Shown: piece after piece, positions 26,435 through 35,567 of the stretch
How positions within the stretch are numbered: the stretch's first letter is position 1
Layout of the letters: every line of letters begins with the position of its first letter
From: Spongiimicrobium salis
GTDB taxonomy: Bacteria > Bacteroidota > Bacteroidia > Flavobacteriales > Flavobacteriaceae
NCBI RefSeq assembly: GCF_043678055.1
Contig: NZ_JBHEQA010000001.1
Coordinates: 1,240,001-1,304,000, forward strand
Reading direction: 5' to 3'
Length of the DNA: 64,000 bases
Program-made: the position numbers and the translations under genes
The notes under the pieces: model-generated
The model's database searches: none
Told to the model about the DNA's origin: nothing
What the model saw: only the letters and a program-made list of their open reading frames with translations

Positions 26435-26905
26435 ATGTACAATCAAATCCTTCCCCAAAAAGAGAATTCAAGATCTTCGGGGACCCAAAAAGAAAACAAA
26501 GAAGTAATTCCTTGTAAACCTACCGCTGCTTTTATAGGCGCTTCATGGACTGCCGTGCTTATCGGAATGACTTCCTATTGCATTGGTTTATGGAATGCCG
26601 ATATGTTATTGAATGAAAAAGGCTATTATTTTACCATTCTGCTCTTTGGTCTCTTTTCCGTGATTTCGGTACAAAAAAGTGTTCGGGATAGACAAGAAGG
26701 CCTTGAAGTTACGGATATGTACTATGGCATTAGCTGGTTTACCACTATTACCTCCATTGTACTTCTGGTAATCGGCTTATGGAATGTTGATTTGGCCCTG
26801 AGCGAAAAAGGTTTCTACGCCATGTCTTTTACCTTAAGCTTATTCGCTTCCATAGCCGTACAAAAAAACACGCGGGACATGCAACTTTTTGAAAAAGAGG
26901 AATAG
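26435..26905 (+). CDS. YiaA/YiaB-family inner-membrane protein
   Basis: 156 residues containing two copies of the YiaAB two-helix domain: FIGASWTAVLIGMTSYCIGL with LLNEKGYYFTILLFGLFSVI, and GISWFTTITSIVLLVIGLWN with ALSEKGFYAMSFTLSLFASI. Each repeat ends in a QK(S/N)(V/T)RD motif, so the protein is an internal duplication with four helices. The family is of unknown function. Two hairpin terminators follow in series. Confidence 0.88.
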   Translation: MYNQILPQKENSRSSGTQKENKEVIPCKPTAAFIGASWTAVLIGMTSYCIGLWNADMLLNEKGYYFTILLFGLFSVISVQKSVRDRQEGLEVTDMYYGISWFTTITSIVLLVIGLWNVDLALSEKGFYAMSFTLSLFASIAVQKNTRDMQLFEKEE

Positions 26906-26916
26906 ACCCATATTAA

Positions 26917-26949
26917 AACGGGAACCTTGTCAGTAGATTCCCGTTTTGA
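26917..26949 (+). terminator. First of two tandem terminators after the YiaA-like gene
   Basis: AAAACGGGAA and TTCCCGTTTT pair around a 13-base loop, 12 bp after the stop codon. Confidence 0.7.
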
Positions 26950-26960
26950 TGTTAGTAGGA

Positions 26961-26992
26961 GAGGCGATTGCAACATGCAATCGCCTTTTTAT
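26961..26992 (+). terminator. Second tandem terminator
   Basis: AGGCGATTG and CAATCGCCT form a perfect stem with a 7-base loop and a T run. Confidence 0.8.
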
Positions 26993-27062
26993 ATGTTTTT
27001 TCTTACAAAAAATATATTTTCAGTTGATTCTTCGCTTCTTATATTGTATCTTAGGATGACTA

Positions 27063-27476
27063 ATGCGCTCTAAAATGTCAGCAAAAATCGACAAAACACT
27101 TCTTAAAGAGCACCAATTGGACATTGGTACGATCCGTTTTTATAAAAATTATATGATTGTAGAAGTAAAAGAGGGCATTGCCTTCTCCTTCGAAAATGCT
27201 ACGGAACTTCTCGCCTTGAGCAAGGCTTATTATTCCAACACAACGCCTTTTGTATATATCTCCAATAGGATAAATTCATATTCCTTTAATCCCACCTCCC
27301 ACTTCAAAACGGTTCCTATGTTCCCTAACCTAAAGGGATATGCCGTAGTTACCTATGACGCCATGAGTCAAGATATTGCACAGATGGAGCAAACTTTTTT
27401 ACATGCACCGGTTCAAATCTTTACCCAACTGGAGGATGCCGTTGCATGGGTATCTCAATGCATTGTCATGGACTAA
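27063..27476 (+). CDS. Hypothetical protein, possible STAS/SpoIIAA-like fold
   Basis: 137 residues (133 from the second ATG at 27075, MSAKIDKTLL). Pattern: IGTIRFYKNYMIVEVKEGIA, FENATELLALSKAYYSNTTP, YISNRINSYSFNPTSHFKTV, YAVVTYDAMSQDIAQMEQTF, which alternates strands and helices as in the small SpoIIAA/STAS-like proteins common in Flavobacteriaceae. No signal or membrane helix. Function unknown. It is convergent with nadD with only 14 bp between them. Confidence 0.75.
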   Translation: MRSKMSAKIDKTLLKEHQLDIGTIRFYKNYMIVEVKEGIAFSFENATELLALSKAYYSNTTPFVYISNRINSYSFNPTSHFKTVPMFPNLKGYAVVTYDAMSQDIAQMEQTFLHAPVQIFTQLEDAVAWVSQCIVMD

Positions 27477-27490
27477 AGAAAAAAGTATTT

Positions 27491-28075
27491 TTAACGGTAA
27501 AAGTTCATTTCATCCATGTAGTTCCATACGGCATGGGGCAGTAGAGGCTGTACATTTTTTCCTTCTTTATGATGCTTTCTAATAAAGGAAGATGAAATCT
27601 CCATAATTGGGGCAGCAACCCTATGAATTTTAGGATGATCGACAAACTGATCCGGCACCTCTCCCATGGATACCCTTGGATATACATAAATATGGTGATG
27701 TTCTAAAATTACCTCATAATTCTTCCATTTGTGAAAGCTTTTGAGGTTATCTTCTCCCATAATTAAGGAAAACCGATACTCTTCTCCGTATTTCTCTTGT
27801 AAATGAACAAGCGTGTTGATGGTATAATTGGGTTGTGGCAAGTCAAACTCTATGGTACTGGGTTCTAGCTTTGGGTAAGCCGCCGTAGCCTCGTAGACCA
27901 TCTGATGCCTATGATGATTGCTCAACAAGGTTTTTTTTTGCTTGAACGGACTTTGCGGTGTTACCACAAACCATATCCGATTCAGTTCCGAAAACTCTAC
28001 CATATGATTGGCAATGGCCAAATGGCCGATGTGAATAGGATTAAAGGTTCCAAAATAAAGTCCGATCTGCTTCAC
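27491..28075 (-). CDS. nadD: Nicotinate-nucleotide adenylyltransferase
   Basis: 194 residues. Transfers AMP from ATP to nicotinate mononucleotide in NAD synthesis. The nucleotidyltransferase motif GTFNPIHIGHLAIAN is at the N-terminus and the second motif appears as EISSSFIRKHHKEGKNVQPL near the C-terminus (ISxTxxR-type with serine), with PQPNYTINTL between. It is last of the yicC-gmk-nadD operon, 47 bp after gmk. Confidence 0.94.
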   Translation of the reverse strand: MKQIGLYFGTFNPIHIGHLAIANHMVEFSELNRIWFVVTPQSPFKQKKTLLSNHHRHQMVYEATAAYPKLEPSTIEFDLPQPNYTINTLVHLQEKYGEEYRFSLIMGEDNLKSFHKWKNYEVILEHHHIYVYPRVSMGEVPDQFVDHPKIHRVAAPIMEISSSFIRKHHKEGKNVQPLLPHAVWNYMDEMNFYR

Positions 28076-28122
28076 TATAACGCTATTCTAATTTCGTTTC
28101 ACGCATGGGGTCATTGAAATTT

Positions 28123-28707
28123 CTATGCTTTCTTTGTTACTCCCACATAATCTGCTACCAGCTGATGCGCTTCCTGCAAGGCTACATCCAAATCGTAATT
28201 TTTTATGACCACATCAAATTGAGGCGCGGTAGCCAATTCCACAGAAGCTTTGGCCACGCGCATATTGATCTTATCCTCGCTTTCGGTGCTACGTTTTTTG
28301 AGGCGAATTTTTAATTCGTCCACACTAGGCGGTTTTACAAAAACGGCGAGCGTCTCTTTAGGGTATTTCTTTTTAATACGCAGCCCTCCCACCACATCAA
28401 TATCAAAAATCACATTTTTCCCTTGGGCCCAAAGTCGCTCCACTTCTGTTTTCAGTGTCCCATAAAAATTATCTCGGTATACCTCTTCCCATTCCAAAAA
28501 ATCGTCATTCTTAATGTGTTTTTTAAAATCGGAGGTACTGATAAAATAATAATTTTCCCCATGCTTCTCCGCTCCTCTTGGGGCTCTTGAGGTAGCCGAA
28601 ACCGAGAAAGCCAGGTTCAATTCCTCTTGTTCCAACAAATAGCGTACGATCGTTGTTTTTCCACTGCCCGAAGGTGCCGAAAAAATAATAAGTTTTCCTC
28701 CCTCCAT
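28123..28707 (-). CDS. gmk: Guanylate kinase
   Basis: 194 residues. Phosphorylates GMP to GDP. The P-loop is SAPSGSGKTT (residues 10-19); GMP-binding features follow (SATSRAPRGAEKHGENYYFI, FDIDVVGGLRIKK, lid RLKKRSTESEDKINMR). The ATG overlaps the yicC stop codon by one base (TAATG), so translation is coupled. The pairing yicC-gmk is conserved widely. Confidence 0.96.
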   Translation of the reverse strand: MEGGKLIIFSAPSGSGKTTIVRYLLEQEELNLAFSVSATSRAPRGAEKHGENYYFISTSDFKKHIKNDDFLEWEEVYRDNFYGTLKTEVERLWAQGKNVIFDIDVVGGLRIKKKYPKETLAVFVKPPSVDELKIRLKKRSTESEDKINMRVAKASVELATAPQFDVVIKNYDLDVALQEAHQLVADYVGVTKKA

Positions 28708-29564
28708 TACAGTACATTCAACATTTGTTCCTTAATTTTTTCCAACTCATCCTTCATTTGCACTACCAATTGTTGCATGGGTGCATAATTGGACTTGGAA
28801 CCAATGGTATTGATTTCCCTTCCGATTTCTTGGGAAATAAACCCTAGTTTTTTACCATTGGAATCGGAAGACTTTAAGGTAGTCATGAAATAATCCAAAT
28901 GATTTGCCAAGCGTACTTTTTCCTCTGTAATATCGTACTTTTCCAAGTAGTATATCAATTCCTGCTCAAATCTATTGGCATCAACATCGGTTTTTAAATC
29001 GGCAACTGCTTTTTCCAAACGTTCACGTATGGTTTCAAGGCGTTCCGGGTCCATCTCCTTTACCTTCTCCAACAGTGCGCTCAAATTATCTATGCGCTGC
29101 ACAAAGTCTTTTTCCAATACGGCTCCTTCTTCTGTCCTGAACGTATTAATGGCCAACAAGGCTTTCTCCAGGATTTCCTTTATAATTTTATATTCTTCTG
29201 CATCAATATCTGCTCGTTCCGTTTTAAGGGCATCGGGCAAGCGAACGGCCATTTCCAATAGTTTTACGTCTTCTCCTTCGCTTATGGCCCGCAATTGATC
29301 CATATACTGCTTCACAACAGCCTCATTGATCACCGAAGTGGTTTCACTCCCCGTAGCTTCCACATATAATCCAAAATCTATTTTCCCACGAACCAAAGAA
29401 CTTGCTATGATTTTTCGTAGTTCCAATTCTTTTTCCCGATAAGCCGAAGGGATTCTGGCATTTAAATCCAAATTCTTGCTGTTTAAGGATTTAATTTCAA
29501 TGGTAATCTTTTTTGTGGGAAGTTGTACAACATCCTTCCCAAACCCTGTCATGGATTGAATCAT
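28707..29564 (-). CDS. YicC-family endoribonuclease-like protein
   Basis: 285 residues. N-terminal YicC domain (MIQSMTGFGKD, IEIKSLNSKNLDLNARIPS) and C-terminal DUF1732 (KLGFISQEIGREINTIGSKS, VVQMKDELEKIKEQMLNV) are both recognisable. In E. coli the family has RNase activity linked to stationary phase and small-RNA turnover. First gene of an operon with gmk and nadD. Confidence 0.93.
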   Translation of the reverse strand: MIQSMTGFGKDVVQLPTKKITIEIKSLNSKNLDLNARIPSAYREKELELRKIIASSLVRGKIDFGLYVEATGSETTSVINEAVVKQYMDQLRAISEGEDVKLLEMAVRLPDALKTERADIDAEEYKIIKEILEKALLAINTFRTEEGAVLEKDFVQRIDNLSALLEKVKEMDPERLETIRERLEKAVADLKTDVDANRFEQELIYYLEKYDITEEKVRLANHLDYFMTTLKSSDSNGKKLGFISQEIGREINTIGSKSNYAPMQQLVVQMKDELEKIKEQMLNVL

Positions 29565-29631
29565 AAATTTTATTTAGATTTTGGCAAAGGTAAAATAAAA
29601 GAATCTCTTATGGGCAAACTATGTTTTTACG

Positions 29632-30459
29632 CTATAGTTCCCTAACCCAGATGTTTCTGTAGCTCACCCTACTATTATCGCCATGGTCCTGTAAGCGTAT
29701 AGGTGCTTTTCCATGGGCTTCATTTTTTGGCCAGCCAATATATTCTGTTGACCCTTTGAGCACGGCATGATCTTGCACCAAGATACCATTGTGCAACACG
29801 GTCACGGTTCCTGATGTTGTTTTCTCGCCGGCTTCATTAAATACTGGGGCATGAAAGATAATATCATAAGTATTCCAGGCTCCAGAAGGGACAGATGCTT
29901 TGGCCAAAGGGATATGTTGTTTATAAATAGACCCTACTTGCCCATTTACGTATGTATCGTTATTATTATTGTCCAAAATCTGCACTTCATATCTATTCTG
30001 CAAGAATACACCGCTATTGCCCCTACTTTGTCCCTTTCCGTTAATTTCTGCCGGAGAGCGCCATTCCAGATGTAGTTGTATACTTCCAAACTCGCGTTTG
30101 GTCTGTATATCACCAACTTTGTCTTTTACGGTCATACTGCCATCGGAATTTAAATGCCAATCTACGGCCGTGCTATCCTGGCTGCTGATCCATTCGTTAA
30201 AATTGGTACCATCAAAGAGTGCAATGGCATCACTGGGAATTTTAGTATTTGTAGCGGGGGTAACGGTCGGAGGAACGGGAGTATAAAGCTCGGTCTCCTC
30301 GGGCTTTGTGGGTTCGGTTCCTGAGTATTCTTCGTGAACAATGGCTTTCTCAGCAGTTTTCCCGCCTACAACAACAGCTGGTTTCTGCTTTTCCTGACAG
30401 GAAAAAAAAAGCAGGGCACATAACAGTAGCCCAAAAATTCTAGAACATAATTTGGTCAT
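29632..30459 (-). CDS. DUF1080 (3-keto-disaccharide hydrolase-like) lipoprotein
   Basis: 275 residues. Lipoprotein signal (LLLCALLFFSC, then QEKQKP), a proline/threonine-rich linker (about 50-75, TPVPPTVTPATNTKIPS) and a DUF1080 beta-sandwich: IALFDGTNFNEW, GNSGVFLQNRYEVQILD, VGSIYKQHIPLAKASVPSGA, and IRLQDHGDNSRVSYRNIWVR at the end. DUF1080 proteins include 3-keto-glycoside hydrolases. Second of a tandem DUF1080 pair, 3 bp after the first. Likely cell-envelope-anchored. Confidence 0.9.
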   Translation of the reverse strand: MTKLCSRIFGLLLCALLFFSCQEKQKPAVVVGGKTAEKAIVHEEYSGTEPTKPEETELYTPVPPTVTPATNTKIPSDAIALFDGTNFNEWISSQDSTAVDWHLNSDGSMTVKDKVGDIQTKREFGSIQLHLEWRSPAEINGKGQSRGNSGVFLQNRYEVQILDNNNNDTYVNGQVGSIYKQHIPLAKASVPSGAWNTYDIIFHAPVFNEAGEKTTSGTVTVLHNGILVQDHAVLKGSTEYIGWPKNEAHGKAPIRLQDHGDNSRVSYRNIWVREL

Positions 30460-30462
30460 ATA

Positions 30463-31221
30463 TTATAAGGTCTTGATTTTAATATTTCTATACGCTACAA
30501 TGTCTCCATGATCTTGTAGTCCTATTTTTCCAAGACTGAACTTCCCAAAACCTTCCCAATCGGCAAACTTGGATTTGGCCACCATCTTATCCCATGCTTC
30601 CCCATGTAAGGGAAAGGTCACGATTTCTTTCCCGTTCAATACCACGCTACCCTCATTGGTCTTGTGATTTACGGAAATCACATAGGTATTCCATTCGCCA
30701 ACCGCTTTAGTCGCATCTTCGGAAGCTGCAATCATATCGTATAAAGATCCTGCCTGATGCGTATTTCCATTTTTGGCGTCAGGATGTTTTTCATTGTCCA
30801 ATACTTGTATCTCTGGTCCGGTCTGATACGGCTTATCGAATTTTCCGCCTTCTTTGACACCCCAAAAAACACCACTGTTTCCTCCTTCTGAAATTTTCCA
30901 TTCCAAGGAAAGGACAAAATTTACATAGGAGTTTTTAGTTACAATATCAAAAGTCTCTTTTTCCTTTCGCTCTTTTGGAGGATAAAACACCATGGCTCCG
31001 TCTTCCAATTTCCAGGAGTGGTGTACTTCATTGGTAGCAAAACCCTTCCAATGTTCAAAGGAAGTTCCATCAAAAAGTACCGTCCAGTCTTTTTCTGAAT
31101 TCGTTTCTACTTTTGATTTTTCTTCGTTGGAGGCAGTATTGATTTCTTCTACTTTTTGAGCCTTATCCTTGCAGCTTAGCACTCCTATCCCTATCAAGGC
31201 AACTAAAACTAGTTTTTTCAT
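30463..31221 (-). CDS. DUF1080 (3-keto-disaccharide hydrolase-like) lipoprotein
   Basis: 252 residues with a lipobox (LIGIGVLSC, then KDKAQK). DUF1080 fold: TVLFDGTSFEHWKGFA, SLEWKISEGGNSGVFWGVKE, GPEIQVLDNEKHPDAKNGNT, HQAGSLYDMIAASED, KIGLQDHGDIVAYRNIKIK. This family cleaves 3-keto-glycosides made by a GMC/gluconate-dehydrogenase-type oxidase. It differs from its neighbour in lacking a long linker; the two may act on different substrates. Located in the same direction and close behind the isomerase-like gene at 31305. Confidence 0.92.
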   Translation of the reverse strand: MKKLVLVALIGIGVLSCKDKAQKVEEINTASNEEKSKVETNSEKDWTVLFDGTSFEHWKGFATNEVHHSWKLEDGAMVFYPPKERKEKETFDIVTKNSYVNFVLSLEWKISEGGNSGVFWGVKEGGKFDKPYQTGPEIQVLDNEKHPDAKNGNTHQAGSLYDMIAASEDATKAVGEWNTYVISVNHKTNEGSVVLNGKEIVTFPLHGEAWDKMVAKSKFADWEGFGKFSLGKIGLQDHGDIVAYRNIKIKTL

Positions 31222-31304
31222 TTTTTCGATATTTAATTATTTGATAATCAGATATGTAAATATTACAAGATAAAATACTAATAGGTATATTTAATGAAAA
31301 CCCC

Positions 31305-32357
31305 CTACAACCCCAACATTTTTTTAAGCATCTCTTTATCGGTTTCCGCTCCGGCAAAATCATCAAAAGTTTTCTGTGTTGCTTCTATGATATGGTCTTG
31401 AATAAATTTGGCACCTTCCCTTGCTCCTTGTTCCGGGCTCTTAATGCAGCATTCCCATTCCATAACCGCCCATACATCACAGCCGTATTGCGTCAACTTT
31501 GAAAATATCGTTTTAAAATCTATCTGTCCATCTCCTAGGGAACGGTAGCGTCCTGCTCTATTTCCCCAATCATTAAAGCCTCCAAAGGCGCCTTTTTTCC
31601 CTGTGGGGTTAAACTCGGAATCTTTCACGTGAAAAGATTTAATAAACTCATGATAATGATCGATATAGGCTACATAATCCAATTGCTGCAATACAAAATG
31701 GCTGGGATCATACAAAATATTCACTCGTTTATGGTTTCCGGTAGCCTCTAGAAAACGTTCAAACGTATCTCCATCATGCAGGTCTTCGCCCGGGTGTATT
31801 TCATAACAGACATCCACGCCTTCTTCATCAAAGTGGTTTAGAATGGGCATCCATCGTTTGGCCAATTCCTCGAATCCCATCTCTACCATTCCGGCAGGAC
31901 GTTGTGGCCAAGGATGCATGGTATGCCATAATAGAGATCCCGAGAAAGTTCCGTGTGCCTTTAATCCCAACCTGCGACTGGCCGTAGCTGCTTTCTTTAA
32001 CATTCCTACCGCCCATTCAGTACGGGCTTTTGGGTTATTTTTCACTGCATCAGGAGCAAAATTATCAAACATAAGATCGTAAGCCGGGTGTACAGCAACC
32101 AACTGCCCCTGAAGATGACTCGACAGCTCTGTAATCTCCAGACCGTAAGAATTTATGGTTCCTTTAAGTTCGTCACAGTAGGTCTGACTTTCAGCGGCTT
32201 TATCCAAATCGATCAAAAAATTTTCCCAAGTCGGAATTTGGATTCCTTTATATCCTAAATCCGCTGCCCATTTACACATCCCTTCCAGGGTATTGAAAGG
32301 AGCTTTACTATCTACGAATTGCGCTAAAAAAACTGCCGGGCCTTTAATTGTCTTCAT
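31305..32357 (-). CDS. TIM-barrel sugar phosphate isomerase/epimerase-like protein (cytoplasmic)
   Basis: 350 residues without signal peptide. AP-endonuclease-2-like TIM barrel with metal-ligand segments CYEIHPGEDLHDGD, NILYDPSHFVLQ, FIKSFHVKDSEF and VWAVMEWECCIK (Glu, Asp, His, Glu). Members rearrange or isomerise sugars, inosose or hydroxypyruvate. First gene of the minus-strand group that ends with the DUF1080 pair, 83 bp ahead of them. The exact substrate is not readable; a 3-keto-sugar is suggested by the neighbours. Confidence 0.88.
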   Translation of the reverse strand: MKTIKGPAVFLAQFVDSKAPFNTLEGMCKWAADLGYKGIQIPTWENFLIDLDKAAESQTYCDELKGTINSYGLEITELSSHLQGQLVAVHPAYDLMFDNFAPDAVKNNPKARTEWAVGMLKKAATASRRLGLKAHGTFSGSLLWHTMHPWPQRPAGMVEMGFEELAKRWMPILNHFDEEGVDVCYEIHPGEDLHDGDTFERFLEATGNHKRVNILYDPSHFVLQQLDYVAYIDHYHEFIKSFHVKDSEFNPTGKKGAFGGFNDWGNRAGRYRSLGDGQIDFKTIFSKLTQYGCDVWAVMEWECCIKSPEQGAREGAKFIQDHIIEATQKTFDDFAGAETDKEMLKKMLGL

Positions 32358-32450
32358 TTTATTATATCCTATAAATTAGTTCTAATTGTTACGGTATTCT
32401 CTATTCTAAGAATTAAAGCTTATATTTAGTGGGTATTTCCAAGAGAAACA

Positions 32451-32577
32451 CTGCTAAAAAAGAGAAGGTATAAATATAAGAATACGAGCACGAACCAACA
32501 AGATAAATTAGGCCTTTACCTGTAGATATCTTAGGGGTTTTCACGAAAACCTTATCGTAAAAAAAGATTTTTAGCAG
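32451..32577. repeat. Long inverted repeat in a gene-free stretch
   Basis: CTGCTAAAAA (32451-32460) and TTTTTAGCAG (32568-32577) are perfect arms around 107 bp, with a smaller hairpin GGTTTT/AAAACC (32535-32550) inside. The region 32358-32654 has no ORF. It could be structured RNA, a small non-autonomous element, or chance. Confidence 0.35.
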
Positions 32578-32654
32578 GCTGAAAATTGGGAAGCGATTGT
32601 AGCCTTAAAAAATGACAACCAACCATATTTTATTTAAAAATTGCTGGTCAACTT

Positions 32655-33113
32655 ATGAAAAATTCCTCCGCTAAAGCCCTTTGGGGCGATTTTTTGGATG
32701 CCCATTTGGAATATGCCTCTTGCGATGCGCCTAGGGTAGATCACTTTTGCGATAATGAAGACGACGCCAATGAATGTCTACAATTGGTTCTTAAAGGAAC
32801 CAAAAGGGCAACGGCCCATTCCTTATTGGGCCTTCAATATAGAAATGAAGCCCTGCCCAAAATAGGGGACTTTACCGTAATCACGGATTGGAAAGGCACT
32901 GCCAAATGTATTATTCGTACTACCAAAGTTACTTTGGTTCCTTTTTTCCAAGTAAGTGAGCACTTTGCGCAGTTGGAAGGAGAGGGGGACAAAAGTCTTG
33001 CGTATTGGAAGGAAGTACATTGGGCCTATTACACTAGGGAATTGGAAGCTTTTGGACGGGTTCCCCGAGAAAGTATGATCGTGGTTTGCGAAGAATTTGA
33101 AAAGGTATTTTAA
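32655..33113 (+). CDS. ASCH-domain protein
   Basis: 152 residues. ASCH fold signatures: VLKGTKRATAHSLLGLQYRN, KIGDFTVITDWKGTAKCII and EGEGDKSLAYWKEVHWAYY. ASCH proteins bind RNA or modified nucleosides; some (YqfB type) hydrolyse N4-acetylcytidine. Single gene, convergent with the Gfo/Idh gene, sharing a terminator region. Not obviously part of the sugar cluster on either side. Confidence 0.88.
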   Translation: MKNSSAKALWGDFLDAHLEYASCDAPRVDHFCDNEDDANECLQLVLKGTKRATAHSLLGLQYRNEALPKIGDFTVITDWKGTAKCIIRTTKVTLVPFFQVSEHFAQLEGEGDKSLAYWKEVHWAYYTRELEAFGRVPRESMIVVCEEFEKVF

Positions 33114-33123
33114 TGATATGACC

Positions 33124-33161
33124 AAAAAGCCCCATAATGTAAAACTATGGGACTTTTTTAT
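33124..33161. terminator. Bidirectional terminator between the ASCH and Gfo/Idh genes
   Basis: AAAAAGCCCCATA and TATGGGACTTTTTT pair (one mismatch) around a 9-base loop; T runs on both strands. Confidence 0.7.
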
Positions 33162-33179
33162 GTGATATGAATATCGTTT

Positions 33180-34316
33180 TTAATCCAAATCCAACCAGAC
33201 ATTTCCTTGTTGATGTGAGGCCACGGTTCCTTCAATAAAATTAAGACCGCGCACTCCATCCATCATTGTTGGGAATTCGCCTGAATTATAGGCCTCTCCG
33301 CGTATGGCTCTAGCCACACCTAAATAAATATTGGCCATAGCATCAAAAATTCCTTCCGGATGTCCCGGTGGCAATTTTGTACCGTTTAAAGACAGTTCCG
33401 AATTATATCCATGTCCAGGTTTATATACTTGAAGCGGTTTATCATCGCTCATTACATATAGGAAGTTGGGTTTTTCCTGTTCCCATCGCAATCCAGCTTT
33501 ATCTCCATAGATCGCAATGGCCAATCCATTTTCTTCCCCTGTTGCAATTTGACTGGAACGAATTACCCCTTTGGCCTTGCCATCAAAACGTACCAAAACC
33601 GTTCCGTCAATATCCATTTTATTGTCTTCGTAGAGGTAATTTAAATCCGCCAAAATAGATTTTACCTGCAGGCCTGTTGTAAACTCTACCATATTGAAGG
33701 CATGCACCCCAATATCGCCCATACAACAACTAATCCCTGCTTTTTCCGGATTTAAACGCCAGGTCGATGCGCGTTTCTCCACATCATGGATAATGGGATT
33801 GATCCATCCTTGATAATACCGAACATCCACCTTCTGAATATTGCCCAAAGCCCCTTCCTTGATCATCTCCCGCATCTGCCGTACCATAGGGTAACCCGTA
33901 TAGGTATGGGTCACTGCGAATATGGTTCCTGCTTGTTCCAGTGTAGTCTGTAAAATCTTTGCTTCCTCATAAGTGGTGGTCATGGGTTTTTCGCAAATCA
34001 CATGAAATCCATTTTCCAACAACTTCTTCGCCATAGGGAAGTGCAGAAAATTAGGAGTCAGTACGGCACAGACTTGAATACGTTCTTCTACCGGGAGTTT
34101 TAACTCCTCTTCTACCAAGGTATCAAAATCGGTATAAATCCTATTTGTAGGAATATCAATTTCCTTGGCAAACCCCAAGTTATCCTCAAAATTTGGATTA
34201 AAGACCGCTCCTACGATCTGATAATTGTCATTAATGTGTGATGCTACACGGTGCAACACTCCGATAAGGGAATCTCCCCCTCCTCCTAAAATTCCTAATC
34301 TAATTTTTTTTGCCAT
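33180..34316 (-). CDS. Gfo/Idh/MocA-family NAD(P)-dependent sugar oxidoreductase
   Basis: 378 residues. Rossmann start IRLGILGGGGDSLIGVLHRV, the conserved EKPMTTTYEEA and a C-terminal alpha/beta domain with GISCCMGDIGVHAFNMVEF. Members oxidise or reduce cyclitols and sugars, including 3-keto-sugars. No signal peptide, so cytoplasmic. Last gene of the four-gene minus-strand operon (isomerase-DinB-MFS-this), 14 bp after the transporter. Confidence 0.92.
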   Translation of the reverse strand: MAKKIRLGILGGGGDSLIGVLHRVASHINDNYQIVGAVFNPNFEDNLGFAKEIDIPTNRIYTDFDTLVEEELKLPVEERIQVCAVLTPNFLHFPMAKKLLENGFHVICEKPMTTTYEEAKILQTTLEQAGTIFAVTHTYTGYPMVRQMREMIKEGALGNIQKVDVRYYQGWINPIIHDVEKRASTWRLNPEKAGISCCMGDIGVHAFNMVEFTTGLQVKSILADLNYLYEDNKMDIDGTVLVRFDGKAKGVIRSSQIATGEENGLAIAIYGDKAGLRWEQEKPNFLYVMSDDKPLQVYKPGHGYNSELSLNGTKLPPGHPEGIFDAMANIYLGVARAIRGEAYNSGEFPTMMDGVRGLNFIEGTVASHQQGNVWLDLD

Positions 34317-34330
34317 AAAGCACTTTACTA

Positions 34331-35557
34331 TTATTCTTTATATTCTATTGTTTCATTTTTGAAAAACAAGGCGAACAAGACCATTACGCCCGCCGCAAAT
34401 ATTGCCGGGAATACCCAAACACTCTTCCAGTTGTGACCTCCTCCTTCTAGTAAATGTGCGTTGGAAACCTCTCCTGCAACCCAAAAACCTATCAACATTC
34501 CTATACCATAAGTAGCTAATGTAATTAGGCCTTGCGCAGCACTTTTAAATTTTTCTCCTGCTTTGGAATCCGTATAAATTTGCCCAGAAACAAAGAAAAA
34601 GTCATAACAAATCCCATGAAGTGCAATCCCTACAACAATCATAAAAAACATATCTCCGGCATTGCCATAGGCAAATAACAAATAGCGCAACGCCCAAGCT
34701 AACATTCCTACCAAAATAGTCTTCTTAAATCCAAACTTCTTAAAGAAGAAGGGCAACAGTAACATTAAGACCACTTCAGAAACTTGCCCAAGTGCAGCCC
34801 AAGCCGTTGATCCTTCTACCTTTGATTCTGTTAAGAATGGACTCAAATTTTGATAGTAAAACGCCAAAGGAATACATATTAAAACGGAGGATATAAAGAA
34901 CACCAAGAAATTTCTATCCTTTAATAATTTCAAAGCATCAAGGCCAATGATATCTCCAATAGTTATTTTCTCATCTCCACTTGCCTTCGGTGGGGTTTTA
35001 GGCAAAACAAAACTGAAAACACCTAAAACACCAGAAGCAATTGCTACCATTAAGAAGGTGTTGGACAATAGCCCTTCGGCAACGCTAGCCTCTGAATCCC
35101 ATCCCAGAAAACTGATTAATAAGCCAGCGACTATCCACCCAACAGTACCCCAAACCCGAATAAACGGGAAATCTTTGGAAGGATCTTTCATTTGATTAAA
35201 AGCAACAGAATTGACCAAGGCCAAGGTAGGCATATAAGCAATCATATATCCTAGAACATACGGATAGAAAACAGAAAAGTCAGTCGTTTGTGACATTAAA
35301 TACATGAGAACCGCACCAAGAATATGCAACACGCCTAAAATGCGTTCTGCATTAAAAAAGCGATCGGCGATCAAGCCAATAATAAATGGTGCTACAATAG
35401 CTCCCCAGGATTGGGTGGAAAAAGCCTGTGCAATTTGACCATCTGCAGCATTCAAATTATTTCCCAAAAAAGTTCCTAAGGTAACGAACCATCCCCCCCA
35501 AATGAAAAACTCAAGGAACATCATTAAGGATAATTGTACTCTAATCTTACTATTCAT
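34331..35557 (-). CDS. MFS transporter, nucleoside:H+ symporter (NupG/XapB) type
   Basis: 408 residues, 12 predicted helices. N-terminus (RVQLSLMMFLEFFIWGGWFV) and the helix with GICYDFFFVSGQIYTDSKAG are typical for the nucleoside-H+ symporter family, which in Bacteroidota often lies in sugar-degradation clusters. It probably imports the cleaved 3-keto-sugar or a related small product. Spaced 10 bp from DinB and 14 bp from the Gfo/Idh gene, so in a tight operon. Confidence 0.9.
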   Translation of the reverse strand: MNSKIRVQLSLMMFLEFFIWGGWFVTLGTFLGNNLNAADGQIAQAFSTQSWGAIVAPFIIGLIADRFFNAERILGVLHILGAVLMYLMSQTTDFSVFYPYVLGYMIAYMPTLALVNSVAFNQMKDPSKDFPFIRVWGTVGWIVAGLLISFLGWDSEASVAEGLLSNTFLMVAIASGVLGVFSFVLPKTPPKASGDEKITIGDIIGLDALKLLKDRNFLVFFISSVLICIPLAFYYQNLSPFLTESKVEGSTAWAALGQVSEVVLMLLLPFFFKKFGFKKTILVGMLAWALRYLLFAYGNAGDMFFMIVVGIALHGICYDFFFVSGQIYTDSKAGEKFKSAAQGLITLATYGIGMLIGFWVAGEVSNAHLLEGGGHNWKSVWVFPAIFAAGVMVLFALFFKNETIEYKE

Positions 35558-35567
35558 TCTATATAAA

